Source: Limnoperna fortunei (Eukaryota > Mollusca > Bivalvia > Mytilida > Modiolidae). From it: DNA of 64,000 nucleotides. Of the stretch, positions 26,747 to 37,479 are shown piece after piece (position 1 is the stretch's first letter; each line of letters opens with the position of its first letter). Both the position numbers and the translations under genes were made by a program. The stretch is from the NCBI GenBank assembly GCA_944474755.1, contig OX104114.1:46441070-46505069 (forward strand). Direction: 5' to 3'. The notes below the pieces were generated by a model, which was not told the DNA's origin, ran no database searches, and saw nothing but the letters and a program-made list of their open reading frames with translations.

Positions 26747-28564
26747 GTATTTAATTTGATGCTTATAACTCCTTACAATTTATCTAGAATGTTTCAAATC
26801 CTATATTATCCAGAGTCAGTTTTAGGATTATCCTATATCAACTATTTCTCATTATGGAGTAAGAGACAATGGACACAAAATGCTGAATGAATCATTAACT
26901 ACTGAAGGAAACAGCTGTTAAGACATCATGCACTTCTTTAAAAATTCTATGACTGAAAATGTGTTAGTATAAAATAATCCAAACCAACTCGAAGAGCTAT
27001 AGGGTCTTCATTCATATTAACTTAATAAATCTCTGGAAGTCGTGGGAAAATTTACGAAATGATTTTGTACATCATAACACTTACTCACCAACTGCAACAA
27101 TATAAAAACTACAGTTTGCGGAAAGTTTTTTTATGGTATTTTGAAACTTCACACCTATATGTCTTACAGTAAAAATACAATGAACTGGTATTTTTAAATT
27201 ATTAATACAGATAACAGCTTAAATAAAACTGCACTAGACTCCAATTGTAATTGTCCAGCTATTACTGATTATTGTTAGTGACAAATAGGTAGAAAATACC
27301 CAACTATTTTGTTTCTGAAGAATGAAACGGGCTATGTGCAATGTGTACGTTTTATTGTATAACATTTCTTGGTTCTCTTCACCAGAGTTTGGTAAATGTT
27401 CATTTACATTTATATTTCAGATGACCAAAGACAACTGTTCTTGTTTATTCCATTGTTACCAAAACCATTAAAAATCTATTAAAAAATTTTTAATTTCTAT
27501 ATACTCATTTAGTATAAAAAAAGGTGAAGTTAATTAGTTATTATTAAGTTTAACTCTAATATGGATTGCCATGGGAGACAAATAAGTCACAAGTACCAAA
27601 TTACCATATTAGAATTTACATAATTTATGTTAATTTATGTGAGTCATTATTTATGGATGTTTAACTATGGTCTAACATTGTTTCTGTAAATATAACACCT
27701 TTCAATTGCTAAGTGTTAACTTGACTGATACAATGCTGTGCCAAGGTAAAATATACAATAGATCATGGCTTTCATAAATTAAGTTGAGAGTTGAAAGTGG
27801 AGTGGTGAGTCGAGCTCAGAGTGAAGTTTGTGAGGGGAGTGAATTTGGAGAGTTATGTGTAATTAAGTTTATATATTTATGTTTTAGTTAAGTTAGTTAG
27901 TTTTAGTTTTAGTTAGGTTTAAGTTAGTTAAGTTTAATTCTAATATGGCAGCTGTGGTAGCATTCCATTTGAATCATTACCCGAAATACCATATTAGGAT
28001 TGAAATAATTTATGGATTTCATGATTTTTGCAGGTTTTTCTTTGCTCAAACATTATATCATTAAATTTAGTGCCTCACTTACGCTCGGTGGTAAATGGAT
28101 ATAATGCCTTGCAAAAAAACACAAAAACAAAAGATGATTTTCACAAGTTATTTCTTGTCTTAAGTTAGTTAAGTTTAAGGCCATCTTCACCTTGGATAAA
28201 GATTTTTGAAAACCTTTTTCATTTAAATTGAAATCAAACATGGAATAAACTATCAGTTTTTGCTGAAAGTCAAGTGTACAAAAGATCAGACAAATATGGA
28301 CAAGAGCTTGGAGACCAAATACATACAGTAGAATAAAAAAATATGAATAAACTGGTAAATATTTTTATTTACTCAAAAATATGCTTACTATTAATTAACT
28401 TTAATTTACAAGTTATAGACAACATTTACCATAATCTAGTCTCAATCTATGATAATGGGTCATACTCCCAACATTATTGATAAAAAATTTTGACTGTCAT
28501 AACCATACATGTTAAAATTCTTTCACTTTTGTTTTTGAATAACATTATTTTCATCATTTTATAG

Positions 28565-28623
28565 AAAAAGAAACAAGATGCATATAATGACCCAACAAAT
28601 GGAAATATGTCCAGAATATCTGG
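28565..28623 (+). other. Solitary diverged mini-exon 1 (59 nt)
   Basis: The acceptor is CATTTTATAG and the donor CTGG|GTAAGCA. The 3' part (GGAAATATGTCCAGAATATCTGG) matches types 2 and 3, while the 5' half and both flanking introns have diverged. It lacks ATGAAGA at its start and is open in two of three frames, including one ending NMSRISG, as types 2 and 3 would. Conservation limited to the exon end and donor suggests the spliced part matters more than its surroundings. Confidence 0.6.
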
Positions 28624-29019
28624 GTAAGCAGGTTGTCTTGTCTGTTTTTATTTCCGAGATATTCTTTTCCCTTTAAATGAAAGAGTCATAACCTTGTTAA
28701 AAATTAAAGGTAATAAAATAGAGAACACAGAAGAAACTGTCTAACAAAAGAATCCACAAATCAATGTCCCAGAAACCAGCAAACTCCAAAACTACCAACC
28801 AAAAATATAATAACTACACTGACTTGGTATAGGCGTTACAAAAGAAATGGTGGGTTAAACCAGGTTTTATGGCATGCCAAACCTAATTATGATACTTTTA
28901 TATAACGCTGTCATCATTTAAAAAAAAAATAACATTATTCTAAGCATAAAAGAAAAGAAATATAAAATTCTGCATATTGACAGTTTCAATTCACATATTT
29001 ATTTGGTTGTCTTTTATAG

Positions 29020-29083
29020 ATGAAGAAAGAACATTACAGATGAAGAGGAACTATAAAAATGAAATTGCGTCCAGAATATCTGG
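29020..29083 (+). other. Solitary diverged mini-exon 2 (64 nt)
   Basis: The acceptor is GGTTGTCTTTTATAG and the donor CTGG|GTAAGCT. It begins ATGAAGAAAGAACATTACAG, then ATGAAGAGGAACT, and ends with GTCCAGAATATCTGG. The intron upstream keeps a weakly recognisable TAACATTATTCTAAGCATAAA block from the array introns. One frame is fully open; the frame with a junction TGA ends in TAA after EEEL. Confidence 0.65.
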
Positions 29084-29202
29084 GTAAGCTGGTTGTCCAT
29101 CTATTATTTCGTTTATAGAAGTAATTGAAAATTTTTCCAATAATACACTTTTCCTATAATACACATCCTAATAATTAATGCAAAATTGCTTGCTTTTAAT
29201 AG

Positions 29203-29262
29203 ATGAAGAAAGAAGATAACAGATGAAGAGGAACTCCAATAAAATATACACAGAATGTCTGA
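29203..29262 (+). other. Solitary diverged mini-exon 3 (60 nt)
   Basis: The acceptor is TGCTTTTAATAG and the donor TCTGA|GTAAGAAT. It begins ATGAAGAAAGAAGATAACAG, then ATGAAGAGGAACTCC. The donor hairpin is changed to CAGAATGTCTGA but can still pair CAGA with TCTG. This is the last mini-exon before the terminal exon. Confidence 0.65.
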
Positions 29263-29495
29263 GTAAGAATATTGTTGGAATTATTTCAGAGATGAAGGAG
29301 CTATTAAAACTTCATGACTTTTTTAGAATAACATTTAACATAAGGTACTCATTATTTTTGCATCAATACACATGCTAGCAAGTGTTAAAAAGCAGAAGAA
29401 AGGAAATAAAAGCTGCTGCATATTTATAATAAGTTAAGTGCATAATTTAAGTTTAAAGCCCTAAAATATGTTAACACATTTTTTTTGTTTTACAG

Positions 29496-29735
29496 TGTAA
29501 AGATACTGAAGGATTGATAAAAAAGATTTGTAGAATTACTTGAAAGAAACTTGGATACTTTGACCAATGATGTACTGTATTTTGATGATGCTACAGAGAA
29601 ATTTATATTATGGATTGTTTATGTTACTTTTTGTGTTGCTATGTTGTTACTTGTATGATTTATTGTTACTTTATGCAATGGTATTGTTACCTGTATCAAA
29701 AAATTTGAAATAAATATATTATGGTTTCACCCAAC
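29496..29735 (+). other. Terminal exon of the mini-exon transcription unit
   Basis: A strong acceptor (CACATTTTTTTTGTTTTACAG) ends at 29495, and AATAAA lies at 29709-29714 with cleavage expected about 10-25 nt later. No long ORF exists. Splicing the 29203 exon to this one closes the small frame that starts at the second ATG of that exon after 14 codons. I looked for a SECIS element (ATGA, an AA-containing apical loop, and a GA on the returning strand) and did not find one that folds convincingly by eye. Confidence 0.55.
29709..29714 (+). terminator. Polyadenylation signal AATAAA
   Basis: A canonical hexamer in GAAATAAATATATT, about 215 nt into the terminal exon. It marks the likely 3' end of the array transcript. 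Confidence 0.55.
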
Positions 29736-30610
29736 CTTTTCTCACAAATTAAACAGATGATTTATGAGACCTTTGGCATGTGATTTAAAACAATGTTGCA
29801 CTTGGATAAAGATAAAGAAAGGGAATATTCATAACCTCTCTTTAATATCACAGAAACGAATGTCTGTACATCTAATGTTCAAAAATTTCATAAGTTTTTT
29901 TTAAGGATATGAATTTTTCACACTGATTTTGATTATTTAAAAAGCAAACACATCTATCTATTATTCAAGCTTGTCTCCATCGAGGTACAAACACAATTTC
30001 CGTTTTGCACATTGTATAATCCATAAAGTGGAATATATTAAATGTGCACAATGAAAATTTTATTATCCCCTATGGAGAAAATATTTTCTGAAAATTTGAA
30101 ATAAATTCAAAATTAAAATAAACTCAAGAATATGTGTATTTTTAACATTTTCAAAAAAGATCAACCACACGAACTGTGATTGTTCAGCATATTAATATGA
30201 CGTCAAAAGGGGGCTTGCCTCCATGACAATGATTTTTGCCAGGTATTTTGCAGAAGGTGTACACCCAGATTTTAGTTTTGTGAAAAGTTGGGTGGGATAG
30301 TAAGTAAAAGAGGAGAAATATAGGATCTAACACCGGTGGGAGGGCAAGACGGAAAAATCTCAGACACCCAAGTGAAAAGATTTCTGGTCTCCAACGAGGC
30401 TCTGGTATTCTGGTTTTTAACTCAAAAACAGCGAGAGGTTGAGATCAGACACTTGTACTGGAATGCGTAGCTACAAATACAAGGGTTTACTTGTAGTTAT
30501 TTGTGTTGATTTCTTTTCACTTGTAGATGTGATAAACTTATACGTCTCACAAAATCAAGAGACACACCAGTCCTGATGAGGTAGAAGAAAAGATTGCACC
30601 TTTAACGTAT
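29736..30610. other. Intergenic AT-rich DNA, no gene seen
   Basis: No ORF, RNA or repeat can be recognised with confidence between the terminal exon and the first SINE. Confidence 0.5.
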
Positions 30611-30611
30611 C

Positions 30612-30760
30612 TGTACTGGTTTGTTTGTTTGTTTGAATGGTGTTTTAACGCCACTTTCAGCAATTTTTCAGCTATTTCATGGCGTCCAGTTTTTATTGGG
30701 GGAGGAAGCCGGAGTACCCGGAGAGAACCCCCGACCTGCGGTAGGAAAACTGGATCTATA
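30612..30760 (-). mobile_element. SINE 3' tail (mollusc type), minus orientation
   Basis: Read on the minus strand it has CCGGCTTCCTCCCCCAATAAAAACTG, then ATTGCTGAAAGTGGCGTTAAAACACCATTC, and ends in a (CAAA)n tail. The same tail occurs in the plus-strand copy at 39400-39630, so this is a dispersed family. From memory this core resembles the conserved tail of widespread mollusc SINEs. The tRNA-derived head is not clear in this copy. Confidence 0.65.
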
Positions 30761-30904
30761 CTGGTACAAGTTTCTATAATCTCAACCATAGTATTCAAAA
30801 TTTTATAAATTCAATATATTTTAAGCCTGAGATTTCTGGTGGCCAGTTGGAGGGCATAATTTCATGCTTAAAAGCGTGATTTTCACCCTTTAATAAAGCA
30901 TGAT

Positions 30905-31215
30905 ACTTGACAGATATGACATTTTCAGGGTACCTATTTAGTGTAATTGACTTTATATCCCATAGCTTTAAACTCATATCCTTGATACTTCACAGAAAGA
31001 TTGCACATGAATTGAAGCTGTGCATATGCTATTATCAAATTGTTGAGGACTTTTTCCTATTTTTCCAGACTTGGGAACTTTCATTTCAGGAAACCTATAT
31101 TGTGCAATTGACTTATCTTGCAGCTTTTAATTCATATCATTGAAATTTCATAGAAAGATTGCAAACCTATTGAATTCGTGCACATGACCTCATGAAATTG
31201 TGTAAGATATGCTTT
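30905..31215 (+). repeat. Diverged tandem repeat, ~160 bp period
   Basis: Two degraded copies share CCTAT..TGT(A/G)CAATTGACTT, then CATATC..TTGA, then CA(C/T)AGAAAGATTGCA, then CATATGCT or CACATGAC. The reading frames over it are not convincing as genes. Confidence 0.5.
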
Positions 31216-31289
31216 GCTTTTTTTCTAGACATTGGAACTTCATTATTTATCCCATTTATAAATGATGGTTCTGTTCCTCCTACATTTTT

Positions 31290-33010
31290 AGCTCACCTGG
31301 CCGAAGGCCATGTGAGCTTATGCCATCACTATGCGTCCGTCGTCGTCCGTCGTCCGTGGTCCGTCGTCGTCCGTTAACAATTTCAAAAATCTTCTTGTCT
31401 GAAACTTCTGAACCAATTTGACTGAAACTTGATAGGAATGATAAATGACATGTTGGCTACAAACGATCCTCATTTTAAATTGATCCTATAAAAAACATGG
31501 CCGCCATTGCTAAAAATAGAACAGGGGGGTAAAACAGCAGTTATTTGCAAATAACTCAAAAACGGTGACAGATATCAAAATCAGCACGTGAAAATCTACC
31601 TACCCTGAAATTTTGAAGAAATTCCAACAAACCATGTGGGAGTTATTGCCCCTTTTCTTGAATTTTTTCTGAGTTTTGCACTAATTTTGTCTTATATCTC
31701 AAGAACTATATAAGATATTGAAGTTATTTCAATTGCATATTGTTCAGCTAAGTAAGCTCTACAAAATTGTCATTGGGTTGAAAATGTCAGATGACCCCTT
31801 ATAGGGGCTATGGCCTCTTAAATGCCAGAAATAGTGGTTTTACCCTTATAGATTGCGAACCGTCCGTTAACAATTTCAAAAATCTTCTTGGTCTGAAACC
31901 ACTGAACCAATTTGACTGAAACTTGATAGGAATTATAAATGACATGTTGGCTACAAACAATCCTCATTTTAAATTGATCCGATAAAAAACATGGCCGCCG
32001 TTGCTAAAAATAGAACAGGGGGGTAAAACAGCAGTTTTTTGCAAATAACTCAAAAACGTTGACAGATATCAAAATTCTGGCACAGGGTAAAAGTGATCAG
32101 CACGTCAAGATCTACCTACCCTGAAATTTTGAAGAATGTCAGATGACCCCTTATAGGGGCTATGGCCCCTTAAATTGCAGAAATAGTTTTTTTACCCTTA
32201 TAGATTGTGAACGATAGAAGATAGGGAAAAGGTTTTGCTTGCTTAAATGTTCAGCTAATTGAGCTCTACAAAATTGTCCATTGGATTGAAATTGTCAGAT
32301 GACCCCTTATAGGGGTTATGGCCCTTTAAATGCCAAAAATACTGCTTTTAGCCTTATAGATTGTGAACGATAGATGATAGAGAAAAGGTTTTGCTTAATT
32401 ATATGTTCAGCTAATTGAGCTCTACAAAATTGTCCATAATTCGAAATTGTAAGATGACCCCTTATAGGGGTTATGGCCCTTTAATAAATGTAAACAATAG
32501 TCTAAATTGGATTGATGTAGTCGGGTGATTAATTAAATTGGTTATAGCCCCTTAAAGGTCAACAAACTGTTTTAGCTAACACGGGTAAAGGTGGTCTACT
32601 TGTGTTTACCATTACCATTACAGACAAAGTTTTAACAGTGGACTCTATAGGAATATTTTTCAAATGCCAACTTTTCTGAACTGCAAAGCTGATTCAAGCC
32701 ATATTATTGTATGTGAATACTTATTGGATGGTTCCCTTAAAAGTTTATGCTTGCTCATTTGATCTAAAATCAACAATGGCTGCAATTGTAGGAATCAATT
32801 TTACATGCAAACCTATATATAGGAAAAATGTCTGAAGCTATTGAATCAATTGATACCAAACAGCAGGATTCATTGGATGGTCTCAAAGATCATGTTATTT
32901 ATAACAGTAAAAAATTTAAAGTTACAGGACTTAGTTTGACAATGTGGATATGCCATCTTCTTTGCCTATATAAATCAGGTGAGCGATACAGGCTCTAGAG
33001 AGCCTCTTGT
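31290..33010 (+). mobile_element. ~1.7 kb non-autonomous repeat element with AGCTCACCTGG end
   Basis: The left end is a short foldback (AGCTCACCTGGCC..GGCCATGTGAGCT) followed by a CGTCCGT-rich microsatellite (31333-31374). The right end contains CAGGTGAGCGATACAGGCTC..GAGCCTCTTGT, whose reverse complement again contains GCTCACCTG, so the ends are related in inverted orientation. Inside, ~210 bp are directly duplicated (about 31373-31581 and 31866-32074), and a block around GATGACCCCTTATAGGGG is present four times (near 31790, 32142, 32297 and 32453). There is no coding capacity. I recognise this type as a common bivalve repeat, from memory. Confidence 0.7.
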
Positions 33011-34476
33011 TTGACATGGACCCAAAACTTTCCAACTATGTGTATACCACTCTCCATTTATTAAAGCACTTGCCTTGCAAACCAGTCATTTCAAATTTTT
33101 TTTGTTGATTTTTTACTCTCATCCTTGGATAAAAAATATTTTCTGATCAAACCAAAGTACTTTGTGTACAATTTATTTATGATTGAATGTTGTGGGTAAG
33201 TGTTAACATTCTGAAAACAATACTAAACTATGAATGCTATTTTGGTCCCAGGATAAAAACCTAGTTTTTTTCAATAAACCATTAAATACATTTCATAAAG
33301 GGTGAGAAAAGTTCATGACTGTTGCAGAAGGTTGCATATTTAAATGTGTATATTTGTGAGAACTGGTTAGGTGAAGCCACTGTATGTATTTTAATGGTGA
33401 GGTTAGGGTGGCTGAAGGGGAGGAGGAGGCCACATTAAAAATTTCAAAATCTTTTTTTGTTTTGTATGAGACCAAATTTAAAAATAACCAGTTGTGTTAA
33501 TTTTTAACCATTGTTGTAAAATTGTTGTTACTTGAACCATAAGATTAGCAATAAATATGTCATGCATTCAATTTATTTGTTTTCTTGTAATTTAGACCAA
33601 GTGCAAATAAATAATATTGAATGAGACTTTAGTAAGAAATTATTTAGTGTTGCAGTATACATTTAACATGACCAAATGTAGGACATTGTTAAATTAGTGT
33701 TATGATTTTCAAATGTTAGAATCTGATAAAGCATATTTAATTAGGTATTATGCTTTTATCAAGAAACCTAGATCTACGTGTAGACTTCATACTTTGATCA
33801 CATTGTGTGAGACTACTTTTTTTTGCCCTTTAATTAAAAATTTGTTTACAAAATTGGCAATAGGAGATCTTATCTATCTTATTTTGGCTTGCTGATGATA
33901 TTTTACAACTAAGTTAATATGACAAAAATTGTGAATTTACTACTTCAAAAGAGTTATCTATGTTTAATGACTTTATTTTGTTTATAACTATTTTTAAATA
34001 AAAGCAGAAAACATCAAAATATCAAGACAAGAATTACGAATAAGTGGAGTAATGCTATATAATTCTATTCATGCTGTAATTTATTTATATTAAGTGATTT
34101 GATTGGATAAAAACACTTAAATGGCGTCTTCTCAGATAATTTATATATTGATATTTCCTCTGAGCTGACTACTTTCAGTATCCAATGTAAACAAAATGGC
34201 GTCCTCCTGGCGTATCGTCATGGAGAGGGGACAATGTTTTCTCTGCCCCAATTATTTCTAATTAAACCGATTGAGATTTCAAATAAAATATAATATAAAT
34301 ACAATTTAGTGTTTCATTTTGTTTTTTCCTATCAATATTCTACAGAACCGCGATTCCTTTGGTACTATGTTTTGCATATCCCTACCCTTTCCGGCCTAGA
34401 TACGTTTTGAGGTCTAGATGGGTTTCTGTAACTGTTTTTGCTGTTTAAAAAATCGCAATGGTTATTTCACAGAATT
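33011..34476. other. AT-rich DNA, no gene seen
   Basis: Only short chance reading frames are present. Two ATGGCGTC(T/C)TC stretches (34133, 34196) open ORFs of about 20 codons or fewer that I do not treat as genes. Confidence 0.5.
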
Positions 34477-34637
34477 ATAAGGATTAAACACTGTGTTTTA
34501 GGAAATTATCAATGTGTAAACTCCGGCGACTCCCTCACAAACTTGACATAAAGTCCTTCGGACTTAATTTAGTTTGTGAGTGAGTCGCCGGAGTTTACAC
34601 ATTGATAATTTCCTAAAACCCAGTGTTTAATCCTATA
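34477..34637. repeat. Long foldback: 67-bp inverted arms, 27-bp loop
   Basis: The left arm 34477-34543 and right arm 34571-34637 are reverse complements with only a few mismatches. The loop contains a smaller perfect inverted repeat, AAGTCC-TTC-GGACTT. There is no coding content. It is probably a MITE-like foldback element. Confidence 0.85.
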
Positions 34638-35182
34638 ATAAATTCCCTTTTAATTTTAAAATTTACATGTATTAGTTTTTATGCATGAATGTATAAAATC
34701 CACTTCACACTGTATCACCTTTTCATATCAGATTTTCATAAAAATACACACAGTTGTAAATTACGTTAGCCTCATGATCTGTGTACTTTTTTAGTAAATT
34801 TTTCATTTTAGGACATTGTTCATGGAATTTTCCACTGGATTTTTCTTTAGTTTTCAGTCTCAAAAACGCTTTCATCAATTTTTTTTTAATTTTGGTAAAT
34901 TGTTATTTTGATACAAGTGAGCTTCATTTTATTTTTGGTAAAATTATTATTTTTGTGTTATTGAGTTATGGGACTTTTTGAAAATTAAGGGGATGTTTAT
35001 ATTTTTTTGACTAACCTAAGTAATGCTTTTATTAAATTTCATATTAAATTTGGAAGTGTTTGCTTTGAATGTGTGATTTTTCTTTTGTTAAAATTCTGAT
35101 TGTTATATCCCATCCAACAAAGTTGGGGGACATAAATTTTTTTCTGTCCGTTCATCCATTCATGAAGATGACTTCAAGGCTT

Positions 35183-35400
35183 CATGAAACTTGTACACAT
35201 TTACACAGTTACTGAGTCATGAAATCCTGGAATTATGGAATTCAAAAATGAAATTCAAGGCTTTGAAAAGTCATGGAATAGTCATAAAACTCATGAAACT
35301 TGTACACATTTACACAGTTACTGAGTCATGAAATCCTGGAATTATGGAATTCAAAAATGAAATTCAAGGCTTTGAAAAGTCATGGAATAGTCATAAAACT
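35183..35400. repeat. 109-bp tandem duplication
   Basis: Two almost identical 109-bp copies (35183-35291 and 35292-35400) each begin CATGAAACTTGTACACATTT and end in CATAAAACT. They lie just downstream of a CCAACAAAGTTGGGGG foldback (35114-35129) of a kind seen at ends of mollusc repeats. The short reading frame across the copies is a by-product. Confidence 0.85.
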
Positions 35401-36347
35401 CCGTCATTTGTATATTAGTCCAAAATTTAGCATAGCCAACAAAAATTACAACAAAATTCCAGGCAAAATTTTTTTTCTGCAACATTCAGTGTAAAATTAC
35501 AAGTGTAACTAACACTGTCATTTTAGAATCACTCATAGAAAATGGTCACAAGGTCCTTTTTAGACACAAAAGGTGTATGAACCATGCAGTTACAACATTA
35601 TGAGATCTCTTCACTGGCAAAATTCTATATGGCTGAACACACAGGGCAGTAACTATGGTGAGAAAATATAGAGGAGGCAGTGGCTTGGGGGCCGCCAAGT
35701 AAGGAAGAAAATTGAGCAAAAATCAACGTAAAATTACACATTTCCCCACTATTTTATTTTTTGGTAAATTTAGAGGAGGCAGTTGCCTCAATGGTAGTTA
35801 TACATACGGCCTTGACACAATACATGTACTTCAGGCTTAGGAGAACTTAGAAAAAAGGGGCAGATTACAAATGTGCCATTCTGAGACACACTTTCCTGTT
35901 TGTTATAGAGTTATGAGACTGTTTATGATAAAATGGGGGGATTTTTTTAGACTAAATGAGACTTCATGCAGAAATGGAGGATTTTTTCCAACTCAATAAA
36001 AAAGGCTTTCATCAATTCTTGAAATTCTGGGCATTATCGATATCGATAGATGTGATTATGTCTCAATATTGCAAATAGAATTATGCATTCACGAAGTTGC
36101 TGTTGTCTCTAGACAGGCATAGCAAGCACTCATGGTGCAGCTGTTTATTATTGACACTTGGCCTGTCCTTAGCAGTGTCATTAAATTTTAAAAAAAAACT
36201 TCAGTGACACATCTATGCCAATTTAAACCTCTGTTGGCCCAAATCAGCTTTACCCCATTTATTATAGAGGTTATGATATTCATCTCTTCTAACCAACCCA
36301 AAAGAACCACCATGGCAAATAAGAGTGTTTTATGTCCCTGCCTTATA
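35401..36347. other. AT-rich DNA, no gene seen
   Basis: The only structure I see is a short direct repeat AGAGGAGGCAGT (35671 and 35772). Confidence 0.4.
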
Positions 36348-36463
36348 GATTATTTACGTTTTTTGAAACAATATGCATTTTCTCGTCGTATCTCATCGAA
36401 GGGCGACAGCCCCGAGATGAGATGGCGAAAAAGTGTATCGAGTTTCAAAAAACGTAAATAATC
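36348..36463. repeat. Foldback element with 22-bp perfect outer arms
   Basis: Outer arms 36348-36369 and 36442-36463 are exact reverse complements (GATTATTTACGTTTTTTGAAAC). The inner halves also pair imperfectly (CTCGTCGTATCTCATCG with CGAGATGAGATGGCG), giving one long hairpin. Confidence 0.8.
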
Positions 36464-37137
36464 TGTTTATCGCTGTTTTGTTACATTGTGACATCACAGT
36501 GTTTACTTAACGACGTCTTGACAGCGAGCTGAGATGGGCCCATCTCGCGCTAGTAGAGTGAGAATGAATAATATTGCACATAAAGATCAAAGGAAAATAC
36601 TGCAAAATAGCGATAAATAGCACTTATTGCACCTTTTCAAGGGTATTCCATTCTCTTTTTTTACTGTTCAAAGGTAAACACTTATAGACAAAAGGATTTG
36701 TTATCTCTGCTTGTGTTTAACCTCATTTATTTATTTATTATCTTTTTTTGCAAGGGTATAGTTTCCAAAAAATGGTACAATGATGCTTATTGTTACACAT
36801 TCAAGTAATTTTTTATATAAACATCTGATTAAAATTTCATACAAATCTTAATATTTAAGGTATCCAACCCATAATTGAAGTCACCGTTTAATTTTATTTT
36901 TGGACCTAGAAATACAGCTTTATTAAATCAAGGTATTGCTAATTAATTATACAAATTAAATATATTGTTTTACTTTGAGTCATTGTCAACAGTTTTGAAC
37001 AAAAAAAGTTAGTTGCTCAAATAGTATTTCTGATATTTGCCAAATTACTGAGGTCTGCTCCATTGAAAAACAATGGACATCCATAACCTGGTCTTCTGAT
37101 GCAATATTTTTCATTGACGCAAGCTTCACTTCAAAAA
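36464..37137. other. AT-rich DNA, no gene seen
   Basis: Contains the small palindrome CCATTGAAAAACAATGG (37060-37076); nothing else is supportable. Confidence 0.4.
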
Positions 37138-37479
37138 TAACACCAGGTCAGGACTTCCGATATAAGCATTTTAATTGGTTGATAATATGACGCCATTTAA
37201 TATCATATGCACTTGTCAATCATTTTTTAAAACTGGGAGTATACCTTTTTTTGATAAAATGTAAATATAAATTACATTTAACTTTACGTTAAAATTATTA
37301 AATCTTAATGCAAACTCAGCTGAGAAATGTAAACATTGAACGTCATAAAGAGAATGACGTCATAATACGTTCGGTCTACTTGAACTTATCTATGATACAA
37401 ATGGTTAGTCTAGAGAATACCCGAACGTCAAATTTCAACGCTGTCAGCGTTGAAATCCAACGCTCCTGACCTGATGTTA
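37138..37479. mobile_element. MITE-like element with short terminal inverted repeats
   Basis: TAACACCAGGTCAGGA (37138-37153) matches the reverse complement of 37464-37479 with one mismatch. Near its right end is a perfect 25-nt palindrome ATTTCAACGCT-GTC-AGCGTTGAAAT (37432-37456). It has no coding capacity. Exact ends and target-site duplication are not certain. Confidence 0.5.

Larger units (their letters stand above)
26330..28564 (+). other. Unique AT-rich spacer, probably an intron of the array transcription unit
   Basis: This is non-array sequence between the last array exon and the first solitary mini-exon. It contains a 27-bp direct duplication (26511-26564), a weak candidate exon (26697-26746) and two related foldback segments (about 27547-27625 and 27930-28005), each with CTAATATGG at one end and CCATATTAG at the other. 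A degenerate TTAG-rich stretch lies near 27890-27935. I see no convincing coding region on either strand. Confidence 0.5.

Noticed and set aside
27885..27940. Telomere-like TTAG repeats
   Set aside because: Irregular mixture of TTAG, TTTTAG and TTAGG without a fixed period; not the metazoan TTAGGG array.
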